From the NCBI GenBank assembly GCA_003427395.1, contig BFEA01000119.1, positions 200,095 to 229,832 on the forward strand: a DNA stretch of 29,738 nucleotides, given 5' to 3'. Shown here piece by piece: positions 18,341 to 28,118 of the stretch. The notes under the pieces were generated by a model. That model had not been told where the DNA came from. It made no database searches and saw only the letters and a list, made by a program, of their open reading frames with translations. A program made the translations under genes and the position numbers. The DNA comes from Chara braunii (Eukaryota; Streptophyta; Charophyceae; Charales; Characeae). How positions within the stretch are numbered: the stretch's first letter is position 1; every line of letters begins with the position of its first letter.

Positions 18341-19439
18341 TGTGAGGAACAAGCCCTCAAGGGGCCCTATCAGACATCACATTGTTCTGGGCTAAGGCCC
18401 CCCGCAAGCCAAGTGCCCGCCCTAAGCGAAGGCGGGCCTGAATATTCGTCAAAGGCAAAATTCGACATTTCCATATGTGGGTATTCAGGCTCTCGCAGCA
18501 CGCCAGTTGGTTGGGAAGACGCGCGGGCCTCACATTGCTGCGTCATACAGTTGGCGCAGGCCTTGACAGTTGCGCCTGGGCAAACATACACAAAGCAGGG
18601 CCGATACATTGGGAAGCAGGCCTTCGGCCTTTGCAAAAGCAGTTGTGCCAACGCACCTGCCTGGGAGCCCTGCACAGATGCAGCAAACAGCCCAAGTCCG
18701 GAGACTCAGGCCGTGCCTACCTGCAAAGGGCCCAGGCCCTCAACTGTAGTCTCAGGCCTGGGCGCAGGGTCTGGGACCCAACCAGAAGCTACTGGAAGCT
18801 TCCAGCCAGGCCACACGCAGCATCCAGGAGGCTGCCACTTCCACAAAAGGAATGAGGCAGCCCAGGCCAGGCATTCTGGCCAGCGCTGGCAATGCGAAAG
18901 TGCTGCTGCGCTCTCGCTTGATGCTGTGCTGCTGCCAAGGGCGCTGACGGGGTGCGAGAGGTGTAGTGGGGCGCTGCAGGGCAGCGGGCCGCAGGCAGCC
19001 ATAGCCGGGCTGCTGGACGCCAGGGGGTACAGCAGATGATCAGGTGGTCTTCAGGGAAGCCGCTCTGTGGGGTAATCAAGGTCTGATTGAGGGTGGCGGG
19101 ATACGTACCTGGTACATGAAGAGAGGTCGGCGATGGTGTTGGCAGTCATGTACAATGGTCTTCGTGAGTCGAAGTGATCCTGTTGCGTGAACCAGCTGTA
19201 GGTAGGATAGTCTGGTAGAGTAGGCTGGGCGCTGAGCGCCAGACAGAGCAGAGCGACTTTGGATACTGTGTTGGTGTGCCCTACGGGCGTGAACATTGGC
19301 TCATTACTTCATCGTATTGCTCTATATGGATGGTTTTCTCGGTGCATTTGTACTCTCTGCTTGGGACACGACTACTTGGTCAGCTGTGTGATTTCGCAAC
19401 TTGGTTTTATTTATATCGCTCACACTCATATTCCTTGCA
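18341..19439 (+). repeat. Element 2 5' LTR
   Basis: TGTGAGGAAC ... CATATTCCTTGCA. It contains the GCCCGCC/GGCGGGC stem-loop (18415-18437) and the GGCGC-TGA-GCGCC palindrome (19228-19240). It lacks the CACGTG boxes and (GA)n of element 1. Open frames inside it on both strands are not genes. Confidence 0.95.
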
Positions 19440-19442
19440 ATT

Positions 19443-19454
19443 TGGTATCAGAGC
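19443..19454 (+). other. Element 2 primer-binding site (iMet tRNA)
   Basis: TGGTATCAGAGC, three bases after the LTR, is the standard complement of the 3' end of plant initiator Met tRNA and would prime minus-strand DNA synthesis. Confidence 0.95.
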
Positions 19455-20704
19455 TGGTTTGTGATCGCCGCTTACCTGACACCGGCGACATTGTGACTTG
19501 GTGCGCTGACGATGCTTCGTGTGCAGTAAGGATACTTTGGCGCTGGTTGATTAGCGGGGCCTAGGTGGAGAGGCCGACCGCTGGAAGGCTGTGGCGACAG
19601 CGGGTGTATGCATGATGATGAGAGTATGCTGATGTGGCATTTTGGCTGAGGTGGCACTGCATTGCGTTGTGGGTGGTACCGAGGCTAATGACCGGTCATC
19701 GAAATGCACGTCGGCCCAATTGGTGAGAAATCTGGGGTTGGGGGCAGCTATCTCCAGGTACGTTGCTCCCATTCCTTATCTACCCTCTCAATCTCTTCTT
19801 ACTGTGAGGAAGTGAGTCCAACTTGAGTGTCCTCTCTTTGGTGAGGAGTCGTGTGCGCTCTATCCTGAGAGATGACATTCTTCCCGGTGGTGCATCTGGC
19901 AGGAGAGGGCAGTGTCTCTAAAGGGCCGGTCGAAGCACGGGTCACGATCACCATGCCAACCCATGGGTATTAGTACACGCAGGCCATGCTGCTTTGTCCA
20001 TTGAGGCTCTTTGCTGCGCTGATAGAAGGGGTGTGCGGACTGACCAGTCCTACGTAGACGCTCCCAGACCGTCTATAAACATTTCTGGTTGGGGTCTGAA
20101 CCGTCCACTGGTTGTGATCGTCGCCCTGATTGCGACGTTAAAGAATTCCTGAGAACTCTCGGGGGCTGTCCTTAAATTGCCTCTTGATCAGCCAGATCAG
20201 TCAGACGCAAGGCTCGTTGCACGCGAGGGTAAATAAAGGGCAGGCTGGTCATAAGCATACTTCTTGGGCACAGGGGTGGGCCGTGGTTGCACACCTTAGA
20301 CACCGCAGCTTGATGATGCTCATAGGTACGTTGGATACAAGGGAAGGGGATTCCAATTGTGAACTCAACTGTTCATCACTATAATATCCATTGTGCATGC
20401 ATCTGCTCAGTGTAGTTTATTATCTTGATTAGTTGGTTGACAGACTGCTAACACCTAACAGATAGCCTAGAGTAGGACTATAATCTACCATAGCCAGTTC
20501 TCCTTAAAGCTTCTGTGCAGAACTAATCAAAGATAGAGGTAGACTACATGTATACAGTTTGTGTAGATGTTGTTGATGCCGCTTGACTAGTAGTCTAGGT
20601 AACTCACCGGACACCAATTATTTTATTTATTGCTAGAACCAATCAGACGCATGCTGCGGTAGGTCCCAAAGAGGACATTAGTGCAGACAGCGTCTGCCAA
20701 GCCC
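19455..20704 (+). other. Element 2 untranslated leader (~1.25 kb)
   Basis: Homologous to 7347-8698. Conserved parts are GGACTGACCAGTCC (20037-20050), CCGTCTATAAACATTTCTGG (near 20072), GCCTCTTGATCAGCCAGATC (near 20180), CTCGTTGCACGCGAG (near 20214) and TGCGGTAGGTCCCA (near 20656). No long reading frame. Conservation in a non-coding stretch of this length points to cis-acting RNA or promoter functions. Confidence 0.75.
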
Positions 20705-22619
20705 ATGAGCGAATCAGACGGTGGGGAGGATAAATCTGATGATAAGAGGCAGACACGATGGGACACCCGTAGGATACCCGTTGTGTTCCAAGTTCTACTA
20801 CCAGGAGACGAGAGAAGGCTTAGGGCCGAGACAAGGGCCCGCAATCTAGAGACTGCGAGAGAGGCAGCAGTAGTGGCTGAACGCGTGTTAGCAGCAGCAG
20901 CAGCTAGCGCAGCAGCAATGGCTACCTCTTCAACCACTTCTGCTGCAAACTCTACTGGTCATGCGACCAGTTCACAGTCCATCTCCAGTACGTCAGGAGT
21001 TGGCACTAGTCAGATGGCGGGTTCGCAGTTCAGCTCGCCACCTCCATGCACCCGGGAACAGATGGAGCTCCAACAGGCAGAGAGGATTCGCTTAAGGCTA
21101 GAGGAGGAACTCAGACAGGCTACTAAAAGAGAGAAAGAGAGTAGAGATAGGAGTGTCAGACTAGAGGGTAGGGAGGCAGACAAGGTTGCGCTAGAGAGGT
21201 TAGATGACTCGACCCTTAGCAATAATGAAAAGATTTTGAAGGCGAGCATCCTGTCCATGCACGCATACATGGACAGTAAACTGCATACAATCCAGGACAC
21301 CTTGGACCAGATCCTGAATGCCATGCATAGACCAGGGATCAGGCCAGCAGTCTTGCCGCCGCTGCCATTCTCAGCGACGACAGACCCCTGTAACGCTCAG
21401 TCTGGACCACCACCAAGTGGTACATCAGCAACAGCCTTATCTCAGACTGTTGCTTCTTCATCTTCCAGTCCAGCGACTGGTGATACACCACAGTCGCCAT
21501 CTGTCTCGCCAGCGGGACAACAAAGGTATCCCAAGACCCCCCTGAAACCACCTCCAACCTTCTCAGGAGACAAGAAGGACGAGGCTCGCCAACGGGACAA
21601 CAAAGGTATCCCAAAACCCCCCTGAAACCACCTCCAACCTTCTCAGGAGACAAGAAGGACGAGGCTCTCGACACGTGGTTGAGAACGGTGCCAGTGTGGG
21701 TGAGGGCAAAGAGGACATTGGTAGAGGAGGAACTGATTACTGCTTCATCCTACTTAGAGGGTTCAGCAACTCGCCGGCTTAATGGATTGGTAGCTTCAAA
21801 GAGGTTCGGCAGGAACATGGGTGATTGGGCGCAGACCCACACCCTGGATAGTTTTATGGACTTAGTGGAGGCTCGATGGCACAACCCTCAGCAGGCACAA
21901 ATTGCCACTGATGGGCTTCTAAAGCTTGATGCTAGAAAGTACAAGTCAGTGCAAGAACTTACCACAACCGTAGAGCGCTTGATCATGGTCTCAGCACTGG
22001 AGTACAATCCACAGGTCTTATTGACCATGTTCTTGAGATGTCTTCCCACAGACATCAAGAACTTACTGGCCAGCGAGACTCGCTTAGAGTATTAGAGTAT
22101 CACACCTTTGAGACATTCAATAAAAAGGCCTTAGATTTAGAGGCTACGCTGGGTAGTGCTCAAACCCCTTCTACAGATTGGAGAAAGAAGACTCCATAAA
22201 AATGGAAGAAGAAGGGTAGTCGATTGATGATGGTTGATTCCGAAGGGAATCAAACTGAAATCGATGATGTTTCTGAACTTGTGGAGGGTGCAAAGTTAGA
22301 CGACGAGGAGAGTGCTGAGGGTAGCAACCTCGCTGCAATAGTTCAGACTAAGGCAGCAGGCCGCGGCAAGGGCGGTCAACACAGGAGTCAGGGACAAGCC
22401 GCTAACCCAAACAAGATAGCTGCTTGGGTTAGAGTTGGCTTGGATCAGGAAGTGTGGCGAGATCGATGGTCGCGTGGTGCTTGCATAAACTGCGGCGAGT
22501 ACGGCCATACACAGTTCAAATGTAAGAACCCGAAGGTCTCGCAGAAGATCCCTCCTAAGGGTGGGTTTCCTTTTTCTCAATCTGGGGTCTCTACGAGCTC
22601 CAGCTCGGGAAACACTTAG
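20705..22619 (+). pseudogene. gag: Element 2 gag, broken
   Basis: Gag forms the particle and packages RNA. The start at 20705 (MSESDGGE) is chosen because it aligns with element 1; an in-frame ATG at 20681 has no counterpart there. Parts: Arg/Glu-rich N-terminus with VFQVLLPGDERR, an Ala-rich helix, a Ser/Thr-rich linker, a charged coiled-coil-like region (21050-21330), a Pro/Ser-rich segment, then PPPTFSGDKKDEA at the capsid start. An 80-bp duplication (21505-21664) throws the frame. Capsid continues in another frame (21679-22095: ASSYLEGSATRRLNGLV, FLRCLPTDIKNLL). An 8-bp duplication near 22085-22100 shifts it again. The CCHC knuckle CINCGEYGHTQFKC is at about 22483-22524. The TAG at 22617-22619 follows the GGGAAAC site by one codon. 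Confidence 0.88.
21505..21664 (+). repeat. 80-bp tandem duplication in gag
   Basis: 21505-21584 is repeated at 21585-21664 with two mismatches and CTC microhomology at the join. The frame entering the first copy stops in the second, and the capsid frame leaves from the second copy. Confidence 0.95.
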
Positions 22620-22648
22620 GGCTGGTAGAAGATGTAGCTGCTTCTACT
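22607..22648 (+). promoter_or_regulatory. Candidate -1 frameshift signal, element 2
   Basis: GGGAAAC (22607-22613) is read G GGA AAC in the gag frame, followed by ACT and the TAG stop. After 10 nt comes the stem GGTAGAAG (22624-22631) / CTTCTACT (22641-22648), 8 bp with one terminal G-U pair, and a 9-nt loop. The -1 frame (GGG AAA CAC) opens pol with GKHLGLVED. The stem differs in sequence from element 1 but keeps pairing, length, loop size and distance. Confidence 0.8.
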
Positions 22649-22852
22649 CTCGTTGAAACGGGTGATGTACCCTTCCCAGTTCAAGAGTTGGCCAAAGCTA
22701 TTGACTCCTTAGTCACCCCGCAGACACATCCGGACCCAACTATACTCTGTACGTTGGATGTGTCTGAAGCCTTAGAGGACCTTCAAGGTGAGTGATCGGC
22801 AAGGGACCCTCGAGGGTCCTGGGTGGCACTGAGTAGAGGTCCTAGAGGGGAG

Positions 22853-23350
22853 CACCTCGTTGTGGAAGTTGGTGTGGGTGGTCGCAAGTGCGGCACCTTC
22901 GTAGACATTGGTTCCACGTGAAACTTCATAAGTCGCGACTGTGTTGACAAACTGTGCCTAAAGGACCGAGTGCAGCGCCTTAGTAGACCGGTAGCATCTA
23001 CTTTGGTCAACAAAGAGCGCATGATGGTGGAGGACTACGTTAAAGATGTAGTCTGCACCTTCTCCTACCCAGAAGGAGAAATAAACCATAAGATATCATT
23101 CCTGGTGAGCGACGAGTTGCTCGAGGTTGCCAAGCCCCAGTTCGACTAGGACAAGAAGGTGTTGAAGCACGAGTTGCCTACTGGGAGGACCGTTAGACTG
23201 GCCAAGTATAAAGCCAGTAGGTTAATAGACTCCTATGGGTGCTTACGCGCATCTGCCTTTTATAACTACTATAAACAAAACCAAGAGGAAGGTATGTACT
23301 TAGTCTATGTCTTTGCAAAAGGGGAGGCCGTTAAAACACCCCAGAGATAA
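22853..23350 (+). pseudogene. Aspartic protease and linker, element 2
   Basis: This retropepsin would cleave the polyprotein. The active-site region reads FVDIGST (Asp codon 22904-22906), then a stop where element 1 has Arg (CGA to TGA), then NFIS. The usual motif is D-S/T-G; both elements have Ile in the middle. ISFLVSDEL (near 23095) and AKPQFD follow, with an in-frame 30-bp deletion relative to element 1 between them. The region ends with a conserved linker containing TGRTVRLAKYKASRL and YKQNQEEGMYLVYV. Confidence 0.8.
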
Positions 23351-23389
23351 AGACCATCGCCGCTAAGTACCCTGATCTGTTCGAGGAGC

Positions 23390-24200
23390 CCTCAGGAGTC
23401 GTAGACAGTAAGGTTGTCCATGCCATAGAGATCATCCCAGGTAGCAAGATACCTAAAGGCAGAATCTATAGGATGGCTCCGGCCGAGTTGGATGAGCTTC
23501 GTCGACAACTGAAAGAGCTCACAGAAAAGGGTTAGATTTGGCCTAGCACTTCCCCCTTTGGCTCACCAGTTTTGTTTGTTCCAAAGAAAGGGGGAACACT
23601 AAGGATGTGCATTCATTATAGAGGCCTCAATGCCATCACCGTTAAGAACGCAGAGCCTCTACCACACATCGACGACCTATTGGATAGGGTGTAGGGATGT
23701 AAGTACTATACAAAGATAGACTTAAGATCCGGCTACCATCAGATTGCCATAAGACCAGAGGACCAACACACGGTCTGTACGAGTTTGTGGTAATGCCCTT
23801 TGGCCTTTGCAATGCGCTGGGTACATTCCAGCACGCCATGAATAGGATGTTCCATACTTAGATAAGTTCGTTGTTGTGTACCTCAACAATATACTTATCT
23901 TTAGTAGAACTGTCGAGGAGCATGCTCAACATGTAGACAAAGTACTTTCACTCCTCCGGCAGCACAAGTATAAGATAAACGCAGAGAAATGCGAGTTCGG
24001 TCGCACTCGAATCTTGTACTTGGGTCATGAAGTATCCGCGAATGGGATTAGGCCCGAGGATGCAAAGGTGGCTAGCATTAGGGACTGGCCACGACCCCAG
24101 TCTGTGACTCATGTCAGATTATTCTTGGGAATGTGTGGTTATTACCGCAACTTCGTAAAGAACTATAGTACGATCGCATCTCCCTTGACTGATCTAACTC
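23390..24200 (+). pseudogene. Reverse transcriptase, element 2
   Basis: Copies element RNA into cDNA. Motifs in order: PGSKIPKGRIYRM; ELTEKG then a stop for Trp, then [41 protein letters not shown] (near 23712-23748) carrying the first catalytic Asp; a ~20-bp deletion at 23770; [24 protein letters not shown] (23879-23890) in place of the catalytic YLDD; FGRTRILYLGHEVS; and FLGMCGYYRNFVKNYSTIASPL in the thumb. Both Asp-to-Asn changes are G-to-A at CG sites. The enzyme is inactive as it stands. Confidence 0.9.
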
Positions 24201-24700
24201 CACTTGACACACCATGGGACTGTACCGACGAGAGTGATACAACTTTCAAGCGTTTGAAGCATGCCCTCACGCACCATGAGGTTCCCATGGTACCCGACCC
24301 GCAAAGGCCATTTGTTGTAACCACTGACGCAAACCAATACGGCATTGGCGCAATGCTGGCTCAGTAGGAAGGGCAAAAGTTGAGACCGGTCGAGTACATG
24401 AGCAAAAAGATGCCATCAAAGAAGTTGGCAAAGTCCACCTACGAGAGGGAACTCTACGCTCTCTACAAGGCACTTGTCCACTGGAAGCACTATCTGTTAG
24501 GAAGGTTCTTCTATTTGAGAACTGACCATCAGACACTCAAGTGGATCAAGATACAACCGGTTCTCTTCGATGCACTCAAAAGCTGGATTCAAGTCATAAA
24601 TCAGTATGACTTCAAACTAGACTATGTAAAGGGAGAGTACAACAAGGTTGCAGATGCGTTGTCTAGAAGGGCAGATTACCTGGGTGCGCTGATTTATGAG
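24201..24700 (+). pseudogene. RNase H domain, element 2
   Basis: Would degrade RNA in the RNA-DNA hybrid. VTTDANQYGIGAMLAQ (first acidic residue near 24325), YERELYALYKAL (Glu near 24447) and LRTDHQTLKWI (Asp near 24523) hold the acidic residues of the Ty3-type domain. It is followed by VADALSRRADY near 24650-24680, the usual end of this domain. One stop (24365-24367) interrupts it. Element 1 lacks this domain altogether. Confidence 0.88.
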
Positions 24701-25648
24701 TTTGGCCCATCTGAGGACGTGACTCGATCTATGGAGGAAGCCTACAAGGAAGATCCCATCACGATGGACATCATCAACAAACTTCAGGCTAAAGACAAGG
24801 CCACCACTGACGAGTTTATGATGGTGGATGGGTTGCTCTTTCTTGAGAAGGCAGGGTTTACGAGATTAGTTGTTCCATCTAAGGAAGATTTGCGTAGTTT
24901 ATTCTTAGGAGAATGCCACGAAGCAACGGGACATTTCGGCTATAAGAAGACTAGTGCTAACCTAGTACAACGATTTTGGTGGCCTAACATGCTTGACGAT
25001 GCAAAGAAGTACGTACAGACCTGCCAGGTCTGTCAGCGGGACAAGCCGCGGACTCAAGCTCCGCTTGGGTTACTCAAGCCTTTACACATTCCTGCTGGTC
25101 CAGGGCAGAGTATCTCCATGGACTTCATGGACACTCTAGTGACCAACAAGAATGGCAAGAGGCACATCTTCGTCATAGTGGATAGGTTCACTAAGTATGC
25201 TAGACTAATCGTCATGCCACAGACTGCTAGGACTGAGCACGTCATCAAGTTGTTCATGGACAACTGGGTGCGTGACTTTGGACTTCCAAAAACGATCGTC
25301 AGTGACAAAGATGAACGTTTTACAAGCGAGATGTGGAACAAGGCCGCTGAACAGATGGGCAGCCAGCTTCAGATGACTTTGAGGAATCATCCCGAAGCAA
25401 ATGGGCAGGCTGAATAGATGAACCGAGTGGTGCAGCATCTGCTGAGGCATTACATCACGCCCAACCAAGATGACTGGGATGAGAAATTACCTCTCATCGC
25501 AAGCCTGTACAACAAGATTGTACACAACACCACCAACGTCAGTCCTAATCAACTGCATCTGGGGTGGAAGCCTAAATCTGCTTTAGACTTCCCCCTGCCT
25601 GAAAACCGACCTGCTGCAACTCCTGGAACCATCAAGTGTCCAATATGA
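24701..25648 (+). pseudogene. Integrase, element 2
   Basis: Inserts the cDNA. The zinc-binding part has CHEATGHFGYKKT (near 24916) and CQVCQRDKP (near 25024). The core has MDFMDTL (Asp at 25121-25123), IVSDKDERF (Asp at 25304-25306) and GQAE (Glu at 25412-25414), with 35 residues between the last two, so all three catalytic residues survive. The stop directly after the Glu (25415-25417) is TAG where element 1 has CAG. The frame then stays open to a shift at ~25648. The GPY-like segment ERVWVKASE...LMPQYVGPWYVI lies in the next frame (25750-25850). Confidence 0.92.
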
Positions 25649-25652
25649 GAAA

Positions 25653-26180
25653 TTGTTGCAGCAGACTGTCGAACATATCAAGAAATCTCAGGAAGCTATG
25701 ATTGCTTCTGAGAACAAACGTTGCCGACAATCCACATTTCAGGTAGGGGAACGTGTCTGGGTCAAGGCCAGTGAGTTGGGACAGGAGTTTGGCATCTCTA
25801 GGAAACTAATGCCTCAGTATGTCGGTCCCTGGTACGTCATTCGTATCCCTGGTCACTTACGCACTTACCCTGTTTTTCACGCCCCCAAGCTTGCACCTTT
25901 CGCTAAAACAGCACAGTTCCCATCACAGAGATCTATCCTGCCCCCAACCATGGATGGTCACGTGGACGTCGACGATATCCTGGATCACAGAGACACGCCT
26001 GTTCCCAAGCCACCTGGCAGGGGAACACCTCTCAAACCTGTGAGGGAATACAGAGTACATTTCAGGCATCACACATTTCCGAAGGAAGATCGATCGATTT
26101 CAAGGGAGAAACTTGTCAAGACAGCTCCTCATATCGTGGCAGATTATGAGAAGAAACTGAATAGGAAGGCACCAGCATGA
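25653..26180 (+). pseudogene. Integrase C-terminus and chromodomain-like tail, element 2
   Basis: An open frame of 175 residues. The first half is the integrase C-terminal domain (VGERVWVKASELGQEF, YVGPWYVIRIPG). The second half, from 25950, reads DGHVDVDDILDHRDTP, a Pro-rich linker, then EYRVHFRHHTFPKEDRSISR and EKLVKTAPHIVADYEKKL. Order and spacing match a chromodomain (VEKILDHR, EYLVKWKGY, TWEPEENL, ...YEK), which in chromoviruses guides insertion toward modified chromatin. The Trp of the WKGY position is Phe here and the Trp of TWEP is missing (element 1 keeps a Trp near that point), so methyl-lysine binding is doubtful. Confidence 0.75.
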
Positions 26181-26200
26181 AGCATCTCAGCGGACTTTCG

Positions 26201-26218
26201 AAGATAAGGGGGATGGAA
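26201..26218 (+). other. Element 2 polypurine tract
   Basis: AAGATAAGGGGGATGGAA directly precedes the TG of the 3' LTR, the expected position and composition for the plus-strand primer. It is lost in element 1. Confidence 0.85.
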
Positions 26219-27315
26219 TGTGAGGAACAAGCCCTCAAGGGGCCCTATCAGACATCACATTGTTCTGGGCTAAGGCCCCCAGCAAGCCAAGTGCCCGCCC
26301 TAAGTGAAGGCGGGCCTGAATACTCGTCAAAGGCAAAATTCGACATTTCCATATGTGGGTATTCAGGCTCTCACAGCACGCCAGTTGGTTGGGAAGACGT
26401 GTGAGCCTCACATTGTTGCGTCATACAGTTGGCCCAGGCCTTGACAGTTGCGCCTAGGCACACATACACAAAGCAGGGCAGATACATTGGGAAGCAGGCC
26501 TTCGGCCTTTGCAAAAGCAGTAGTGCCAATGCACCTGCTTGGGAGCCCTGCACAGATGCAACAAACAGCCCAAGTCCGGAGACTCAGGCCGTGCCTAACT
26601 GCAAAGAACCCAGGAACTGTAGTCTCCGACCTGGGCGCAGGGTCTGGGACCCAACCGGAAGCTACTGGAAGCTTCCAGCCAGGCCACACGCAGCATCCAG
26701 GAGGCTGCCACTTCCACAAAAGGAATGAGGCAGCCCAGACCAGGCATTCTGGCCAGCGCTGGCAATGCGAAAGTGCTGCTGCGCTCTCGCTTAATGTTGT
26801 GCTGCTGCCAAGGGCGCTGACGGGGCGCGAGAGGTGTAGTGGGGTGCTGCAGGGCAGCGGGGCGCAGGCAGCCATAGTCGGGCTGCTAGACGCCAGGGGG
26901 TACAGCGGATGATCAGGTGGTCTTCAGGGAAGGAGGCGCTATGTGAGGTAATCAAGGTCTGATTGAGGGTGGCGAGAGACGTACCTGGTACATGAAGAGA
27001 GGTCGGCGATGGTGTTGGCAGTCGCATACATTGGTCTTCGTGAGTTGAAGTGATCCTGTTGCATGAACCAGCTGTAGGTAGGATAGTCTGGTAGAGTAGG
27101 CTGGGCGCTGAGCGCCAGACAGAGCAGAGCGACTTTGGATACTGTGTTGGTGTGGCCTACGGGCTTGAACATTGGCTCATTACTTCATTGTATTGCTCTA
27201 TATGGATGGTTTTCTCGGTGCATTTGTACTCTTTGCTTGGGACACGACTACTTGGTCAGCTGTGTGATTTTGCAACTTGGTTTTATGTATATCGCTCACA
27301 CTCATATTCCTTGCA
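26219..27315 (+). repeat. Element 2 3' LTR
   Basis: 1097 bp, TGTGAGGAAC ... CATATTCCTTGCA, aligned end to end with 18341-19439 apart from small indels. It carries the stem-loop (26293-26315) and the palindrome (27104-27116). Confidence 0.95.
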
Positions 27316-27319
27316 GAGT
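27316..27319. repeat. Target site duplication of element 2, right (GAGT)
   Basis: Matches 18337-18340. Confidence 0.8.
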
Positions 27320-28118
27320 AGACACGCACACCCTAGCTATCACAGGGAGTGTCTAATGCCCCTCCTCCCTGGCCGAGGTCTAACCTATGACATTCCCTGA
27401 GCTACCAGGGTATACCCACCTAGCACAGCACTCTGATTATTCTGGTCATTGTCGTTATGTCTAACGAACGTTGGCAAGTCTCAGCCAGCATTGCCATCGA
27501 ACTTCAGTTTTCAAACTAATTCCATTGAGTGCCATAGGCTCCTAATGTTTGTAAACCAACAAAAAATATATATATTTTTTAAAGCTATATTCTTCTCTCA
27601 AATTCACCTCACACTACCTACCTACCTACGACTATATAGAGGGGACCCCTGCAAACATAGGGCCTCGCAAACAAGGTAATTCATGTTGCCCCTCGGGGGG
27701 TGGGGCCGCCGGTGGAGGTCCGGCTAATGCAAAGACGGAGCATTTTGCCAGTAGCTGCGCCTCCCTTTCTCATCGTCCCCCACCCCTCATCGAGTAGCAA
27801 CAGAGGTTATGGCCAACACTCTCCCACACACCACACACAACCCACTCGCACCCGCACTCACACCCGTGTTGGTCATAGACCTCGCTAATACCAATCAGGG
27901 GTATCTAGAGGACTATCACAGTCCATTGGCACTAAGTGCGCCGCAGGGCCGTTAGGGTAAGTACGGTTTGTTTAATATTGGCATACTCAGTTACTACAGG
28001 GGCATGGCTCAACCTGAGGGTCAAGGTTGAGGCCTGCTGGTCCCTCCTATTTGGAAAGAACTTGGTCACTTGATTGATATATAGCCTTGGGCACTGGGCG
28101 TCAAGTTATCCACCTACA

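Larger units (their letters stand above)
22607..26180 (+). pseudogene. pol: Element 2 pol, broken
   Basis: A polyprotein region in the order protease, RT, RNase H, integrase, chromodomain, ending at TGA 26178-26180. It would be made only by -1 shift from gag. Stops in the pol frame include 22793-22795 (TGG to TGA by comparison with element 1), 22919-22921, 23147-23149, 23692-23694, 24365-24367 and 25415-25417. Frame changes occur near 23340, 23770 and 25650. From 23876 to 25648 one frame runs with only two stops. The individual domains are listed separately. Confidence 0.92.
18341..27315 (+). mobile_element. Element 2: Ty3/gypsy chromovirus, full-length but defective
   Basis: An 8975-bp LTR retrotransposon, structurally complete: LTRs of 1099 and 1097 bp, intact iMet primer-binding site, leader of ~1.25 kb, gag, frameshift signal, pol with all domains, polypurine tract and GAGT duplications. 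It belongs to the same family as element 1. Coding is broken by an 80-bp duplication in gag, stops in protease, RT, RNase H and integrase, a ~20-bp RT deletion, and YLNN in place of YLDD. By eye about 19 base differences separate the first ~390 bp of the two LTRs, mostly transitions, so it inserted more recently than element 1. It interrupts a LINE-like frame. Confidence 0.95.

Noticed and set aside
18002-19039. 345-residue open frame
   Set aside because: Chimera of a LINE-like fragment and LTR sequence created by the element 2 insertion.
20037-20090. Hammerhead ribozyme in the leader near GGACTGACCAGTCC
   Set aside because: There is no CTGANGA or GAAA box in register; it is only a small hairpin.
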